Source of the DNA: Armatimonadota bacterium
GTDB taxonomy: Bacteria; Armatimonadota; Fervidibacteria; Fervidibacterales; Fervidibacteraceae
Length of the DNA stretch: 6,076 nt
Direction of reading: 5' to 3'
NCBI GenBank assembly: GCA_026419315.1
Contig: JANZZQ010000071.1
Coordinates: 1 to 6,076 of the forward strand
The notes under the pieces were generated by a model. That model had not been told where the DNA came from. It did not search any database and saw only the letters and a program-made list of their open reading frames with translations. Shown in pieces: positions 1 through 5,566 of this stretch (position 1 is the first letter of the stretch; each line of letters begins with the position of its first letter). Made by a program: the position numbers and the translations under genes.

Positions 1-1
1 G

Positions 2-112
2 GCTGGGGCACTTCAAGGTTTGGAAGCAACAGCGATCGCACTCAAAGCGGTTGAGTCCTTGACAACTGGCACAACACAAGCAATCAAAGCAAGCGAATTA
101 CAGATAGGCTGA
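2..112 (+). CDS. C-terminal end of an unrecognised protein (partial)
   Basis: Reading frame 2 is open from the window edge to a TGA at 110-112 and gives 36 residues beginning AGALQGLEATAIALKAVESL and ending SELQIG. The other two plus-strand frames stop within about 60 bases (TGA at 52-54 in frame 1 and 60-62 in frame 3), so this is the only plus-strand frame that could be a gene tail. The peptide is rich in Ala, Leu and Thr and looks helical and amphipathic, without any motif I can assign. It lies on the same strand as efp but is separated from it by about 420 bp of repeats, so it is probably a separate transcription unit. The product is unknown, and it could also be a chance open frame. Confidence 0.45.
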   Translation, partial: AGALQGLEATAIALKAVESLTTGTTQAIKASELQIG

Positions 113-128
113 TGAGGCAGTTAGTTGC

Positions 129-158
129 AGTTTGTTCTGCGCCAACAAGTTTGTTCTG
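129..158. repeat. 11-bp direct repeat AGTTTGTTCTG, two copies
   Basis: AGTTTGTTCTG occurs at 129-139 and again at 148-158, exactly 19 bp apart, just after the first partial gene. It may be a small duplication or a protein-binding pair. No function can be assigned. Confidence 0.5.
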
Positions 159-241
159 AGAAGCCGGTGATAGCGTAAATTGGTGATGCCGCAAATCTGT
201 CCCGCAGCGACAAAGTTTTGTTTAAAGACTAAGTCTAAGTC

Positions 242-262
242 GGCGGGGTGTAAAACCCCGCC
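242..262 (-). repeat. Hairpin repeat 1 (orientation A)
   Basis: The stem is GGCGGGGT / loop GTAAA / ACCCCGCC, giving 8 perfect pairs around 5 bases. Read on the minus strand it is preceded by TGTAG and followed by GA, like the B copies read on the plus strand. There is no T-run on either side, so it is not a standard intrinsic terminator. Confidence 0.85.
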
Positions 263-300
263 CTACAGGTTGATTTGTTTTGTGCTGTTTTGCTCTGTAG

Positions 301-321
301 GGCGCGGATTCACTCCGCGCC
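301..321 (+). repeat. Hairpin repeat 2 (orientation B)
   Basis: The stem is GGCGCGGA / loop TTCAC / TCCGCGCC, with 8 perfect pairs. It is flanked by TGTAG on the left and GA on the right. It has the same geometry and flanks as the reverse complement of hairpin 1 but a different stem sequence. Confidence 0.85.
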
Positions 322-349
322 GAAAAAAGTTTCGTTCAAAAACCGAGTC

Positions 350-370
350 GGCGGGGTGTAAAACCCCGCC
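350..370 (-). repeat. Hairpin repeat 3 (orientation A)
   Basis: It is identical to hairpin 1 (GGCGGGGT / GTAAA / ACCCCGCC) and lies in the second copy of the 41-base identical block. Confidence 0.85.
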
Positions 371-409
371 CTACAGGTTGATTTGTGTTATGCCAGTTTC
401 GTTTTGTAG

Positions 410-430
410 GACACGGATTTATTCCGTGCC
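410..430 (+). repeat. Hairpin repeat 4 (orientation B, diverged)
   Basis: The stem is GACACGGA / loop TTTAT / TCCGTGCC. Compared with hairpin 2, one G-C pair has become A-T on both arms (a compensatory change) and one pair has become an A-C mismatch. The TGTAG left flank and GA right flank are kept. Confidence 0.8.
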
Positions 431-456
431 GACAAAACTTCGCTCAAAACTAACTC

Positions 457-477
457 AACGGGGTGTAAAATCCCGTC
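457..477 (-). repeat. Hairpin repeat 5 (orientation A, decayed)
   Basis: The stem is AACGGGGT / loop GTAAA / ATCCCGTC. Compared with hairpins 1 and 3, one G-C pair has become A-T on both arms, one has become a G-T wobble, and the outermost pair is lost. It sits 44 bp upstream of the efp ribosome binding site, so it could lie in the efp leader if transcription starts upstream of it. Confidence 0.7.
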
Positions 478-535
478 CCACAACAGGTGGCACAATAAAA
501 TTGGTGAAGCCAAAGCAGCAAAGGAGGTTTGAGCG

Positions 536-1105
536 ATGCCCATTTCCACCAACGATTTCAGGCCGGGAATTACGGTGATAATTGATGGCGAAATCTACAT
601 GGTGCTTGAGGCGCAACATGTCAAGTTGGGACGAGGCGGCGCCCATGTCAGGACACGAATCAAGCACTTGCTTACGGGAAATGTCCTTGAGCGAAACTTC
701 CGGGCGGGTGAGGAGTTCGAGCAAGCGATCGTTGAACGCCGTCCGTTTCAGTTCCTTTACCAACAGGGTGACGAGTTCGTCTTCATGGATGTTGAAACCT
801 ACGACCAAGTGAGTCTAACCAGAGAGCAAGTCGGCGATGCTGCCCAGTTTTTGAAGGAAGGAACCGAAGTCATTATGGTCTTCCATGAAGGCACCCCGCT
901 CATGGTTGAATTGCCGACGGCTGTTGAGTTGCAAGTTGTTGAGACCGACCCGGGCGTTCGCGGTGACACTGCTTCTGGCGGTTCTAAACCGGCGAAGCTG
1001 GAAACTGGTGCGGTTATTCAAGTGCCTTTGTTCATCAATGTTGGCGATATAGTTCGCGTTGACACGAGAACGGGACGATACATCGAGCGAGTAAAATCTT
1101 CGTGA
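536..1105 (+). CDS. efp: Elongation factor P, arginine-tip variant
   Basis: EF-P binds the ribosome between the P and E sites and relieves stalling at consecutive prolines. At 189 residues the protein has normal length and the expected three parts: an N-terminal KOW-like domain (about 1-63), a central OB domain (about 66-128) and a C-terminal OB domain (about 131-187). The C-terminal part carries the family signature as KPAKLETGAVIQVPLFI followed by the GDIVRVDTRTGRY stretch. The tip loop normally reads KPGKGGA with a modified lysine. Here it reads KLGRGGAHVRT, so Arg33 replaces the lysine and Leu31 replaces the proline. Lysine modification by EpmA/EpmB cannot act on it; arginine rhamnosylation (EarP) or no modification are the options, and no modifying enzyme is in this window. 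The start is fixed by AAGGAGGT at 521-528, 7 bases before ATG. A membrane T2SF/zinc-finger gene follows closely on the same strand. The identity is very secure. Confidence 0.97.
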   Translation: MPISTNDFRPGITVIIDGEIYMVLEAQHVKLGRGGAHVRTRIKHLLTGNVLERNFRAGEEFEQAIVERRPFQFLYQQGDEFVFMDVETYDQVSLTREQVGDAAQFLKEGTEVIMVFHEGTPLMVELPTAVELQVVETDPGVRGDTASGGSKPAKLETGAVIQVPLFINVGDIVRVDTRTGRYIERVKSS

Positions 1106-1123
1106 TTAATGGCAGAAAAACGA

Positions 1124-1129
1124 GGGAGG
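1124..1129 (+). promoter_or_regulatory. Ribosome binding site deciding the start at 1139
   Basis: GGGAGG lies 9 bases before the ATG at 1139. The alternative in-frame ATG at 1109 is only 3 bases after the efp stop and has no purine-rich motif before it (the upstream sequence is AATCTTCGTGATTA). The site therefore favours the shorter product and lies in the 33-bp gap after efp. Confidence 0.7.
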
Positions 1130-1138
1130 CAAAAAGCC

Positions 1139-2029
1139 ATGAAGTCTGCACCTGGCGGGATAAGCCGAATTGAGTTGGCGATTTTTTGTCGCCAGTTCAG
1201 CGCCATGTTAAGCGCAGGCGTTGACGCCTTTCGCGGGATAGAAGTTCTCCGCCAACAAACCGACAACCCGCGCTTGATGGAAGTTCTTGACGGAATTGCT
1301 CGTGACCTTGCCCTGGGCAAAAGCCTTGCCCATGCCTTTTCGCGTTACCCCAACTATTTCTCGCCGCTATTCATCAGCATGGTCAGACAGGGGGAACGGG
1401 AGGGGATTTTAGGCGAGGTTCTGTTGAAACTTGCGGAACACCTTGAGCGGGAATCAACGGCTTTTGGTTTTGGAGCGGAACAAGCGGTAGCCCGAATGGA
1501 TTGGGATGCTTTGGTTGAGAAGCTTCGACCACTCGTAACCTGGTTGGCGATAGTTGTCGGCGTCATTATGGTTGCCGTCGCATCGCTTTGGTATATCACG
1601 CTTGTTGGGTTTCTACCCCGTTCGTATCTTGGTCCAAACATCGTTTTGCTTATCGGGTTGATGATGTTGCTTTTCGCCCTTGTCTTTCTCCGCTACAAGC
1701 CGCCTCAACTTTTGAGGTGCAACTTCTGCGGTCGCCCAGAGAGCGTTGCTGGAACACTTATTCCGGGCGAAGGGGTTCACATTTGTGCCGATTGCGTCCA
1801 AAGAAGCGTTCAAATTTTGCGGGAACATCAATTGGCTGTTGCTGACCAACCCGCTGAAGTTGCAGCGACCGTAGGGGAAACGGAAACAACTGAAGAAACC
1901 AAAACGCAAGAACTTCCCGAGAACGAAAAACTTTGGAGACCTCGCGGTCAGGTAGTATACTTGAGCGATGAAGAAACGCCGGAAGAGGAACGAATCAAGA
2001 TTTTGCCGAAACCTGAAGACGAAGAGTGA
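1139..2029 (+). CDS. Membrane protein: single T2SF (GspF/PilC-like) domain plus ClpX-type zinc finger
   Basis: I recognise the parts but not the whole. From the ATG at 1139 it has 296 residues. Residues 8-107 resemble one type II secretion/type IV pilus platform domain: FCRQFSAMLSAGVDAFRGIE near the start and VRQGEREGILGEVLLKLAEH near the end, matching the usual 'GE..G.L..vL..LA' box. GspF/PilC proteins carry two such domains in about 400 residues; here there is one. Two hydrophobic segments follow (about 134-159 and 166-184). Then comes CNFC at 194-197 and CADC at 216-219, a Cx2C-x18-Cx2C zinc site with the same spacing as the ClpX N-terminal domain and similar surrounding residues (RCNFCGRPE, LIPGEGVHICADCVQ). 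The last 70 residues are acidic and probably disordered. Predicted topology places both the T2SF domain and the finger in the cytoplasm. It may be a pilus or secretion platform variant, or a membrane anchor that binds ClpX adaptors; neither is proven. It is probably co-transcribed with efp. An in-frame ATG at 1109 would add 10 residues. Confidence 0.85.
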   Translation: MKSAPGGISRIELAIFCRQFSAMLSAGVDAFRGIEVLRQQTDNPRLMEVLDGIARDLALGKSLAHAFSRYPNYFSPLFISMVRQGEREGILGEVLLKLAEHLERESTAFGFGAEQAVARMDWDALVEKLRPLVTWLAIVVGVIMVAVASLWYITLVGFLPRSYLGPNIVLLIGLMMLLFALVFLRYKPPQLLRCNFCGRPESVAGTLIPGEGVHICADCVQRSVQILREHQLAVADQPAEVAATVGETETTEETKTQELPENEKLWRPRGQVVYLSDEETPEEERIKILPKPEDEE

Positions 2030-2039
2030 TGAGGCGAGG

Positions 2040-2507
2040 TCAAAGGGGTTGAATGTTTGATTGACAGATTTGAACGAGCCGTTGAAAAACTTCAGGGTCG
2101 CCGTCCCAACGAATCCAAAAGCCCCGCAAGTTATCCAATCGGTTCGGCTTAAGGTAGGGGCTGAGGAACAACCTATCGGGGAAAGTTTCCAAGCGGCGAA
2201 TTTGCTCCCAACGAATTTTTCGCTCGTGAAGGAAACTTGACATTTCTACACCCTCTTTCGTTACCCTGTATCGGACGGGGAACAAAAACTCGCCGACAGC
2301 GTTCAGCAAAAGCAGTGCCATCAGGAAGGCAACAAAGGGGTGAACCGAAACCCAACCGATAGCGAGGACAAAGGCGATGATGGCAATCGTTGCTGCCGCC
2401 TTCGCCGGTTGCTTGCGAGCCATGTGGATAGTCCACTCCATCAAAATTTGACTTGCCGCTTCTTTTTGCTTGACAATTTTTTGCTTTCGCTTTGCCCTTT
2501 TTGCCAT
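2040..2507 (-). CDS. Small two-span membrane protein with PH-like C-terminal region
   Basis: The function is unknown. The product has 155 residues. The first 15 are strongly basic (MAKRAKRKQKIVKQK), which suggests a cytoplasmic N-terminus contacting lipid or nucleic acid. Two hydrophobic segments follow with a short turn (about 37-53 and 57-76). The rest (about 78-150) is soluble, with the pattern YRVTKEGVEMSSFLHERKIRWEQIRRLE, typical of bacterial PH-like domains in small membrane proteins ('y.vt.egi......r..i.W..I..i'). The assignment to that fold is by pattern only. The start is the ATG at 2507, because AAAGGTG (2514-2520) sits 6 bases before it; a GTG at 2516 lies inside that ribosome binding site and would add 3 residues. 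The gene lies downstream of the D-aminoacylase gene on the same strand, 131 bp away, and meets the T2SF/zinc-finger gene tail to tail with 10 bp between stops. Confidence 0.8.
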   Translation of the reverse strand: MAKRAKRKQKIVKQKEAASQILMEWTIHMARKQPAKAAATIAIIAFVLAIGWVSVHPFVAFLMALLLLNAVGEFLFPVRYRVTKEGVEMSSFLHERKIRWEQIRRLETFPDRLFLSPYLKPNRLDNLRGFWIRWDGDPEVFQRLVQICQSNIQPL

Positions 2508-2638
2508 GGCTGTCACCTTTGAAAATTTCGGGCGTCGACAGCGCTTGGGGCGTTGAACTTCAATTGAAAGTTTTGCGCCGTTTAGGCAATGTCATCCGAG
2601 ATCGTCAATAGTCCAACTTCAGGATGCAAGCCATCACC
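2508..2638 (-). other. Gap between D-aminoacylase gene and PH-like gene
   Basis: This 131-bp same-strand gap contains no gene. It holds the ribosome binding site AAAGGTG (2514-2520) for the downstream gene and the 10-bp palindrome TTCAATTGAA within AACTTCAATTGAAAGTT (about 2557-2573). Reading the minus strand, TTGACG followed 18 bases later by TAAACG is a poor promoter candidate. I see no terminator with a T-run after the D-aminoacylase stop, so read-through is possible. Confidence 0.4.
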
Positions 2639-4261
2639 TCAATCGCGCCCGAACCTCAAAACCCGTCCACCTCTTTCTTTCGTCGGTTGACCTTTCGCCA
2701 GCGACGGAACGCCGTTGACGAAAACCCATTCAATCCCCTTTGCCGGGGCATGTGGGTTTTCGTAGGTTGCTTGGTCGGCAATTTCGTTCGGGTCAAAAAC
2801 CACCAGGTCGGCGAAATAGCCTTCCCTTACAAGCCCACGCATCTTCAAACCTAACTTGAGCGCCGTTTTGCCCGTCATTTTAGCGATGGCTTCATGCCAA
2901 GTCAATTTTCCCTTTTCGCGAACGAGCCAGCGCAAAACTTTCGGGAAAGTCCCGTAAGTTCGCGGGTGGACATAAGGCTTAGGTCCAGGCGATTCTATCG
3001 GTGGAGGAATTGTCAAGGCATCCGAGCCAATCAAGCACAAAGGGTGTGCCAAAACCTGCTCAACATCTCTTTCGTCCATTACGAACCAAACCATAGTCAC
3101 CGCGTTGCTCTCGCGTTCAATGAGTTGCAAAGCGGCTTCTGGTGGCGATGTGCCGAGTTCTCGGGCGACTTCCGTCAGAGGTTTGCCCTGCAAACTTCGG
3201 TATTCATCCGAAAGGACGGAAGCGACTATGATCTTGTCCCACTCCAAGGTCTCATCGCTCTTCAAAGCTTCAAGGATTCGTTCGCGTTGGTGTGAATCTT
3301 CCAGCCGTTTCAACATAGCAACTGCTCCACCTTCAAAAGCCCAAAGGGGTAAAAGTTGGCTCAAGTTAGCGCTGCCAGCAGTGTAGGGATAGGCGTCAAA
3401 GTTGATATCGTGATGCAAGGCAAACCGCTCAATCAACTGCAAAGTTACAGCGACTTTGCCCCAGTTTGGTCTGCGCGATGCTTTGTGGTGCGAGATCTGC
3501 AACTTGACGCCCGACCTCAATGCCGTTTGGAGCGCTTCGGTGATAGCGGTGACTAAAGCATCGCTTTCGCTGCGGATGTGGGTGGAGTAAAGTCCGCCCC
3601 TCTTCGCTACGACTTTTGTCAAGGCTACCAACTCGTTGATATTTGCGAAGGCGCTTGGCGGGTAAATCAACCCGCTTGACAATCCCCATGCCCCTTCTTC
3701 CATGCACTCCTCAAGCAATTTTTGCATTGCCTTCAATTCCTCATCGGTTGCAGGACGATTTTCAAACCCGACGACGCTCGCCCTCAAAGCGCAATGGCCG
3801 ACGAGGGGGACAACATTGACCGATGGGCGTGTGGACTCCAAATCGTCAAGGAACTCGCCAAAGCGCTCCCACCGCCAATCAGCGGTTGAATCAATCACGC
3901 TGAGCAGTTGCTTCAACTCGTTTCTTCGTTCTTTTTGAATCGGTGCTGGGGAGTGGCCGCAATTCCCGATGACGACAGTCGTCACGCCTTGCGAAACCGA
4001 GCAGTGCGCTTCGGGGTGAACGATCAAAGCGGTATCAAAATGCGTGTGGAGGTCAATGAAGCCAGGCGCGATGAACTTTCCCATCGCGTCAATTCGGTTT
4101 CTCGCGGGTGCGTGAAAAAGTTGACCTACCGCAGCGATTTTGTCGCCTACAATTCCGACATCGGCGAAGAAAGGCGGTCGTCCCGTCCCGTCAATGACGC
4201 GCCCGTTGACAATGAGCCAGTCAAAACTAAGTGCAGGGTGCGACGTGCAATGCGCAGTCAT
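2639..4261 (-). CDS. D-aminoacylase / N-acyl-D-amino-acid deacylase family amidohydrolase
   Basis: The predicted reaction is hydrolysis of N-acyl-D-amino acids to a D-amino acid and a carboxylate (EC 3.5.1.81 family) by a metal-dependent TIM-barrel amidohydrolase. The product has 540 residues, close to the family's usual 480-540. Numbered from the ATG at 4261: a beta-sandwich start (DWLIVNGRVIDGTG, about 14-27), GFIDLHTHFD with metal ligands H72 and H74, GNCGHSP with C101 (the family's cysteine metal ligand), STHIRSE with H228, QISHHKA with H258, and GSDALTIPPP with catalytic D414. HPRTYGTFPKVL (432-443) and a C-terminal FADLVVFDP sandwich strand complete it. It also has a Pro-Pro-Pro run at about 419-421, a known EF-P-dependent stall motif. 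There is no signal peptide, so it is cytoplasmic. An upstream ATG at 4366 would add 35 residues that read through the hairpin repeat and have no family similarity; AAGGGG at 4271-4276 supports 4261. Exact substrate specificity cannot be read from sequence. Confidence 0.93.
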   Translation of the reverse strand: MTAHCTSHPALSFDWLIVNGRVIDGTGRPPFFADVGIVGDKIAAVGQLFHAPARNRIDAMGKFIAPGFIDLHTHFDTALIVHPEAHCSVSQGVTTVVIGNCGHSPAPIQKERRNELKQLLSVIDSTADWRWERFGEFLDDLESTRPSVNVVPLVGHCALRASVVGFENRPATDEELKAMQKLLEECMEEGAWGLSSGLIYPPSAFANINELVALTKVVAKRGGLYSTHIRSESDALVTAITEALQTALRSGVKLQISHHKASRRPNWGKVAVTLQLIERFALHHDINFDAYPYTAGSANLSQLLPLWAFEGGAVAMLKRLEDSHQRERILEALKSDETLEWDKIIVASVLSDEYRSLQGKPLTEVARELGTSPPEAALQLIERESNAVTMVWFVMDERDVEQVLAHPLCLIGSDALTIPPPIESPGPKPYVHPRTYGTFPKVLRWLVREKGKLTWHEAIAKMTGKTALKLGLKMRGLVREGYFADLVVFDPNEIADQATYENPHAPAKGIEWVFVNGVPSLAKGQPTKERGGRVLRFGRD

Positions 4262-4270
4262 GTCCGTTTT

Positions 4271-4276
4271 CCCCTT
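4271..4276 (-). promoter_or_regulatory. Ribosome binding site deciding the D-aminoacylase start
   Basis: Read on the minus strand, AAGGGG ends 9 bases before the ATG at 4261. It separates the conserved protein start from a repeat-derived upstream extension reaching 4366. Confidence 0.65.
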
Positions 4277-4294
4277 GACAATTTTTCGGAGGTT

Positions 4295-4314
4295 TTTTGT
4301 TGGCTTTTGTTGGC
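4295..4314. repeat. Tandem 10-bp repeat TTTTGTTGGC x2
   Basis: TTTTGTTGGC occurs at 4295-4304 and immediately again at 4305-4314, where its last bases form the start of the hairpin at 4312. On the minus strand this falls in the likely leader of the D-aminoacylase gene. Confidence 0.6.
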
Positions 4315-4332
4315 ACGGTGCAAAACCGTGCC
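4312..4332 (-). repeat. Solo hairpin repeat 6, same family as those upstream of efp
   Basis: The stem is GGCACGGT / loop GCAAA / ACCGTGCC, with 8 perfect pairs. The geometry, the T-loop-A closing pair and the orientation match the A copies at 242, 350 and 457, but two stem pairs differ by changes on both arms. It stands alone between the divergent D-aminoacylase and dGTPase-like genes. No T-run is adjacent. Confidence 0.75.
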
Positions 4333-4342
4333 CAATTTGAAA

Positions 4343-4396
4343 AATTTTTCGCTCGCACTGTGTCAAAATTTTGTCGCAGAGTCTCGTTGCAATTTT
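4343..4396. promoter_or_regulatory. Three AATTTT motifs at exact 24-bp spacing
   Basis: AATTTT starts at 4343, 4367 and 4391. The first lies in the 12-bp palindrome GAAAAATTTTTC (4339-4350) and the second in the 10-bp palindrome CAAAATTTTG (4364-4373). The first and third copies also share the following sequence (AATTTTTCGCTCG versus AATTTTGCGGGCG). The set lies in the divergent intergenic region directly before the dGTPase-like gene, so iterated operator sites are possible. No regulator can be named. Confidence 0.35.
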
Positions 4397-4422
4397 GCGG
4401 GCGACGAAAGGAGTGACTGGAA

Positions 4423-5496
4423 ATGTGCCCGCGTGAAGTTACGGAACAGTGGGAACTTCAATGGCTATCGCCGTATGCAACCAAGAGCGCTTTGAGCAAA
4501 GGGCGAAAGAACCCCGAACCCAAATGCCCTATCCGAACGGAATTTCAGCGCGACCGAGACAGAATTTTGCATAGCAAAGCCTTTCGCAGGTTGATGCACA
4601 AGACCCAGGTTTTCATTGCTCCGAGAGGCGACCATTACCGAACTCGGCTGACCCATACTTTGGAAGTCGCTCAAATTGCCCGAACAATTTGCCGAGCACT
4701 CAGACTTAACGAGGATTTGGCGGAAGCAATTGCACTTGGCCATGACTTGGGTCATCCACCTTTCGGACACGAGGGGGAGGAAGCGCTGGATGCCGCCTAC
4801 CGAAAATACGATCCAGACGCCCACTTCCGCCACTACGAACAAAGTTTGAGGGTCGTGGAAGTTTTGGAAAACGACGGGCGAGGTTTGAACTTGACTTACG
4901 AGGTCCTTGATGGTATTGGCTACCACTCCAAAGGTCAGACCGACTTGGCAATTGACTTGAAGAACGACGAGGGCAAAGACCACATACCGTCAACCCTTGA
5001 GGGGCAAGTTGTCAGAATCGCTGACCGAATCGCCTACGTCAATCACGACCTTGACGACGCTATTCGGGCTGGAATTCTGACTTTAGAGGATGTGCCGCAG
5101 TCAATCTTGGACGTTCTGGGGCGAACACATTCCCAGCGTATCACTACCCTTGTCTGGGACATCGTTGAACAAGGTATTGATGACGGCAGGTTGAAAATGA
5201 GCCCCAAGGTGCTCAAGGCACTTAACGACCTGAAAGACTTTTTGTTTGAGCGAGTTTACTTGAACGAGAAACAGGTTAAGGCTGAGGCTGAGAAGTGTCG
5301 GGTCGTTATCGAACGACTTTTTGACTACTACATGCAACACCCAAACGATTTGCCGATCGGCCCGGCGGAAAAAGGCTCGCTGAGCCAGAAAGAGCTGGCA
5401 AGGCTCGTTTGTGACTACATTGCCGGAATGACTGACCGATACGCTATCGACCTCTTCTCCCGCTTGTTTGTCCCGCAAGGTTGGCAAGTCGCTTGA
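4423..5496 (+). CDS. dgt: dGTPase-like HD-domain deoxynucleoside triphosphate triphosphohydrolase
   Basis: Family members cleave dNTPs to the deoxynucleoside and triphosphate, lowering or balancing dNTP pools in the cytoplasm. The product has 357 residues, within the range of the short dGTPase-like type and well below E. coli Dgt (about 505). Visible motifs: RTEFQRDRDRILHSKAFRRL (38-57) typical of the N-terminal region, then the HD metal site H78 (RLTHTLEV), H107-D108 (GHDLGHPPFGHEGE) and D201 (RIADRIAYVNHDLDD). MTDRYAIDLF (336-345) is the usual C-terminal box. No residue of the HD set is missing. The start ATG is preceded by AAAGGAGTGA at 4407-4416, which is a strong site. The gene is divergent from the D-aminoacylase gene, with a 161-bp shared upstream region. 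True substrate preference (dGTP or several dNTPs) and any allosteric dNTP activation cannot be judged. Confidence 0.94.
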   Translation: MCPREVTEQWELQWLSPYATKSALSKGRKNPEPKCPIRTEFQRDRDRILHSKAFRRLMHKTQVFIAPRGDHYRTRLTHTLEVAQIARTICRALRLNEDLAEAIALGHDLGHPPFGHEGEEALDAAYRKYDPDAHFRHYEQSLRVVEVLENDGRGLNLTYEVLDGIGYHSKGQTDLAIDLKNDEGKDHIPSTLEGQVVRIADRIAYVNHDLDDAIRAGILTLEDVPQSILDVLGRTHSQRITTLVWDIVEQGIDDGRLKMSPKVLKALNDLKDFLFERVYLNEKQVKAEAEKCRVVIERLFDYYMQHPNDLPIGPAEKGSLSQKELARLVCDYIAGMTDRYAIDLFSRLFVPQGWQVA

Positions 5497-5566
5497 GGTC
5501 AGGGTAGGAGAAGTTTCGGACAAAGATTTGGGGGAGAACCGAAATTGATGAGCGGAAAGGCGTAAA

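Larger units (their letters stand above)
209..490. repeat. Composite tandem repeat, about 108-bp units, of paired opposite-orientation hairpins
   Basis: The unit is a hairpin in one orientation (called A), a T-rich linker, then a hairpin of the same family in the opposite orientation (called B), and an A-rich tail. A 41-base block is identical at 238-278 and 346-386, 108 bp apart. The B blocks at 296-322 and 405-431 are 109 bp apart and have diverged. A third A block at about 454-482 is more decayed. A B-like tail at about 209-237 suggests an older unit upstream. So this is a tandem duplication of an A+B pair with graded decay from the middle outwards. It is not a CRISPR: the units are long, the spacers are related to each other, and each unit contains two internal palindromes. 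Confidence 0.85.
113..535. other. Gene-free interval carrying hairpin repeats upstream of efp
   Basis: This 423-bp stretch contains no convincing gene. An open frame at 180-578 reads through the repeats and translates them into a duplicated Cys/Pro-rich peptide, which is a repeat artefact. The contents in order are: a small direct repeat (129-158); a degenerate repeat tail (about 209-237); two near-complete composite units of about 108 bp (238-345 and 346-453); a decayed third partial unit (454-490); and the efp ribosome binding site at 521-528. I see no clear -35/-10 pair. TAAAAT at 496-501 is a possible -10 for efp but has no recognisable -35 at normal spacing. Confidence 0.7.

Noticed and set aside
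59..87. Plus-strand promoter with TTGACA at 59-64
   Set aside because: It lies inside the probable coding tail and has no -10 at 16-18 bp.
242..477. Intrinsic terminators for the upstream gene
   Set aside because: None of the five hairpins is followed by a T-run on either strand.
238..490. CRISPR array
   Set aside because: The period is about 108 bp, the 'spacers' are related to each other, and each unit contains two opposite palindromes; no cas gene is present.
180..578. Open frame of 132 codons on the plus strand upstream of efp
   Set aside because: It translates the hairpin repeats twice into nearly the same Cys/Pro-rich peptide, overlaps the efp start in another frame, and has no good ribosome binding site.
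455..808. Minus-strand open frame over the start of efp
   Set aside because: It is antisense to the conserved EF-P sequence; the peptide has no family pattern and ends in repeat sequence.
4262..4366. N-terminal extension of the D-aminoacylase to an ATG at 4366
   Set aside because: It would encode the hairpin repeat, adds 35 residues absent from the family, and the start at 4261 has its own AAGGGG site.
4338..4366. Minus-strand promoter for the D-aminoacylase gene with a perfect TTGACA at 4361-4366
   Set aside because: At 16-18 bp spacing the -10 candidates (TTTTTC, TTTTCA, TTTCAA) match the consensus poorly.
4465..4983. 172-codon minus-strand open frame within dgt
   Set aside because: It is a shadow of the dGTPase-like gene, which carries all HD motifs on the plus strand.
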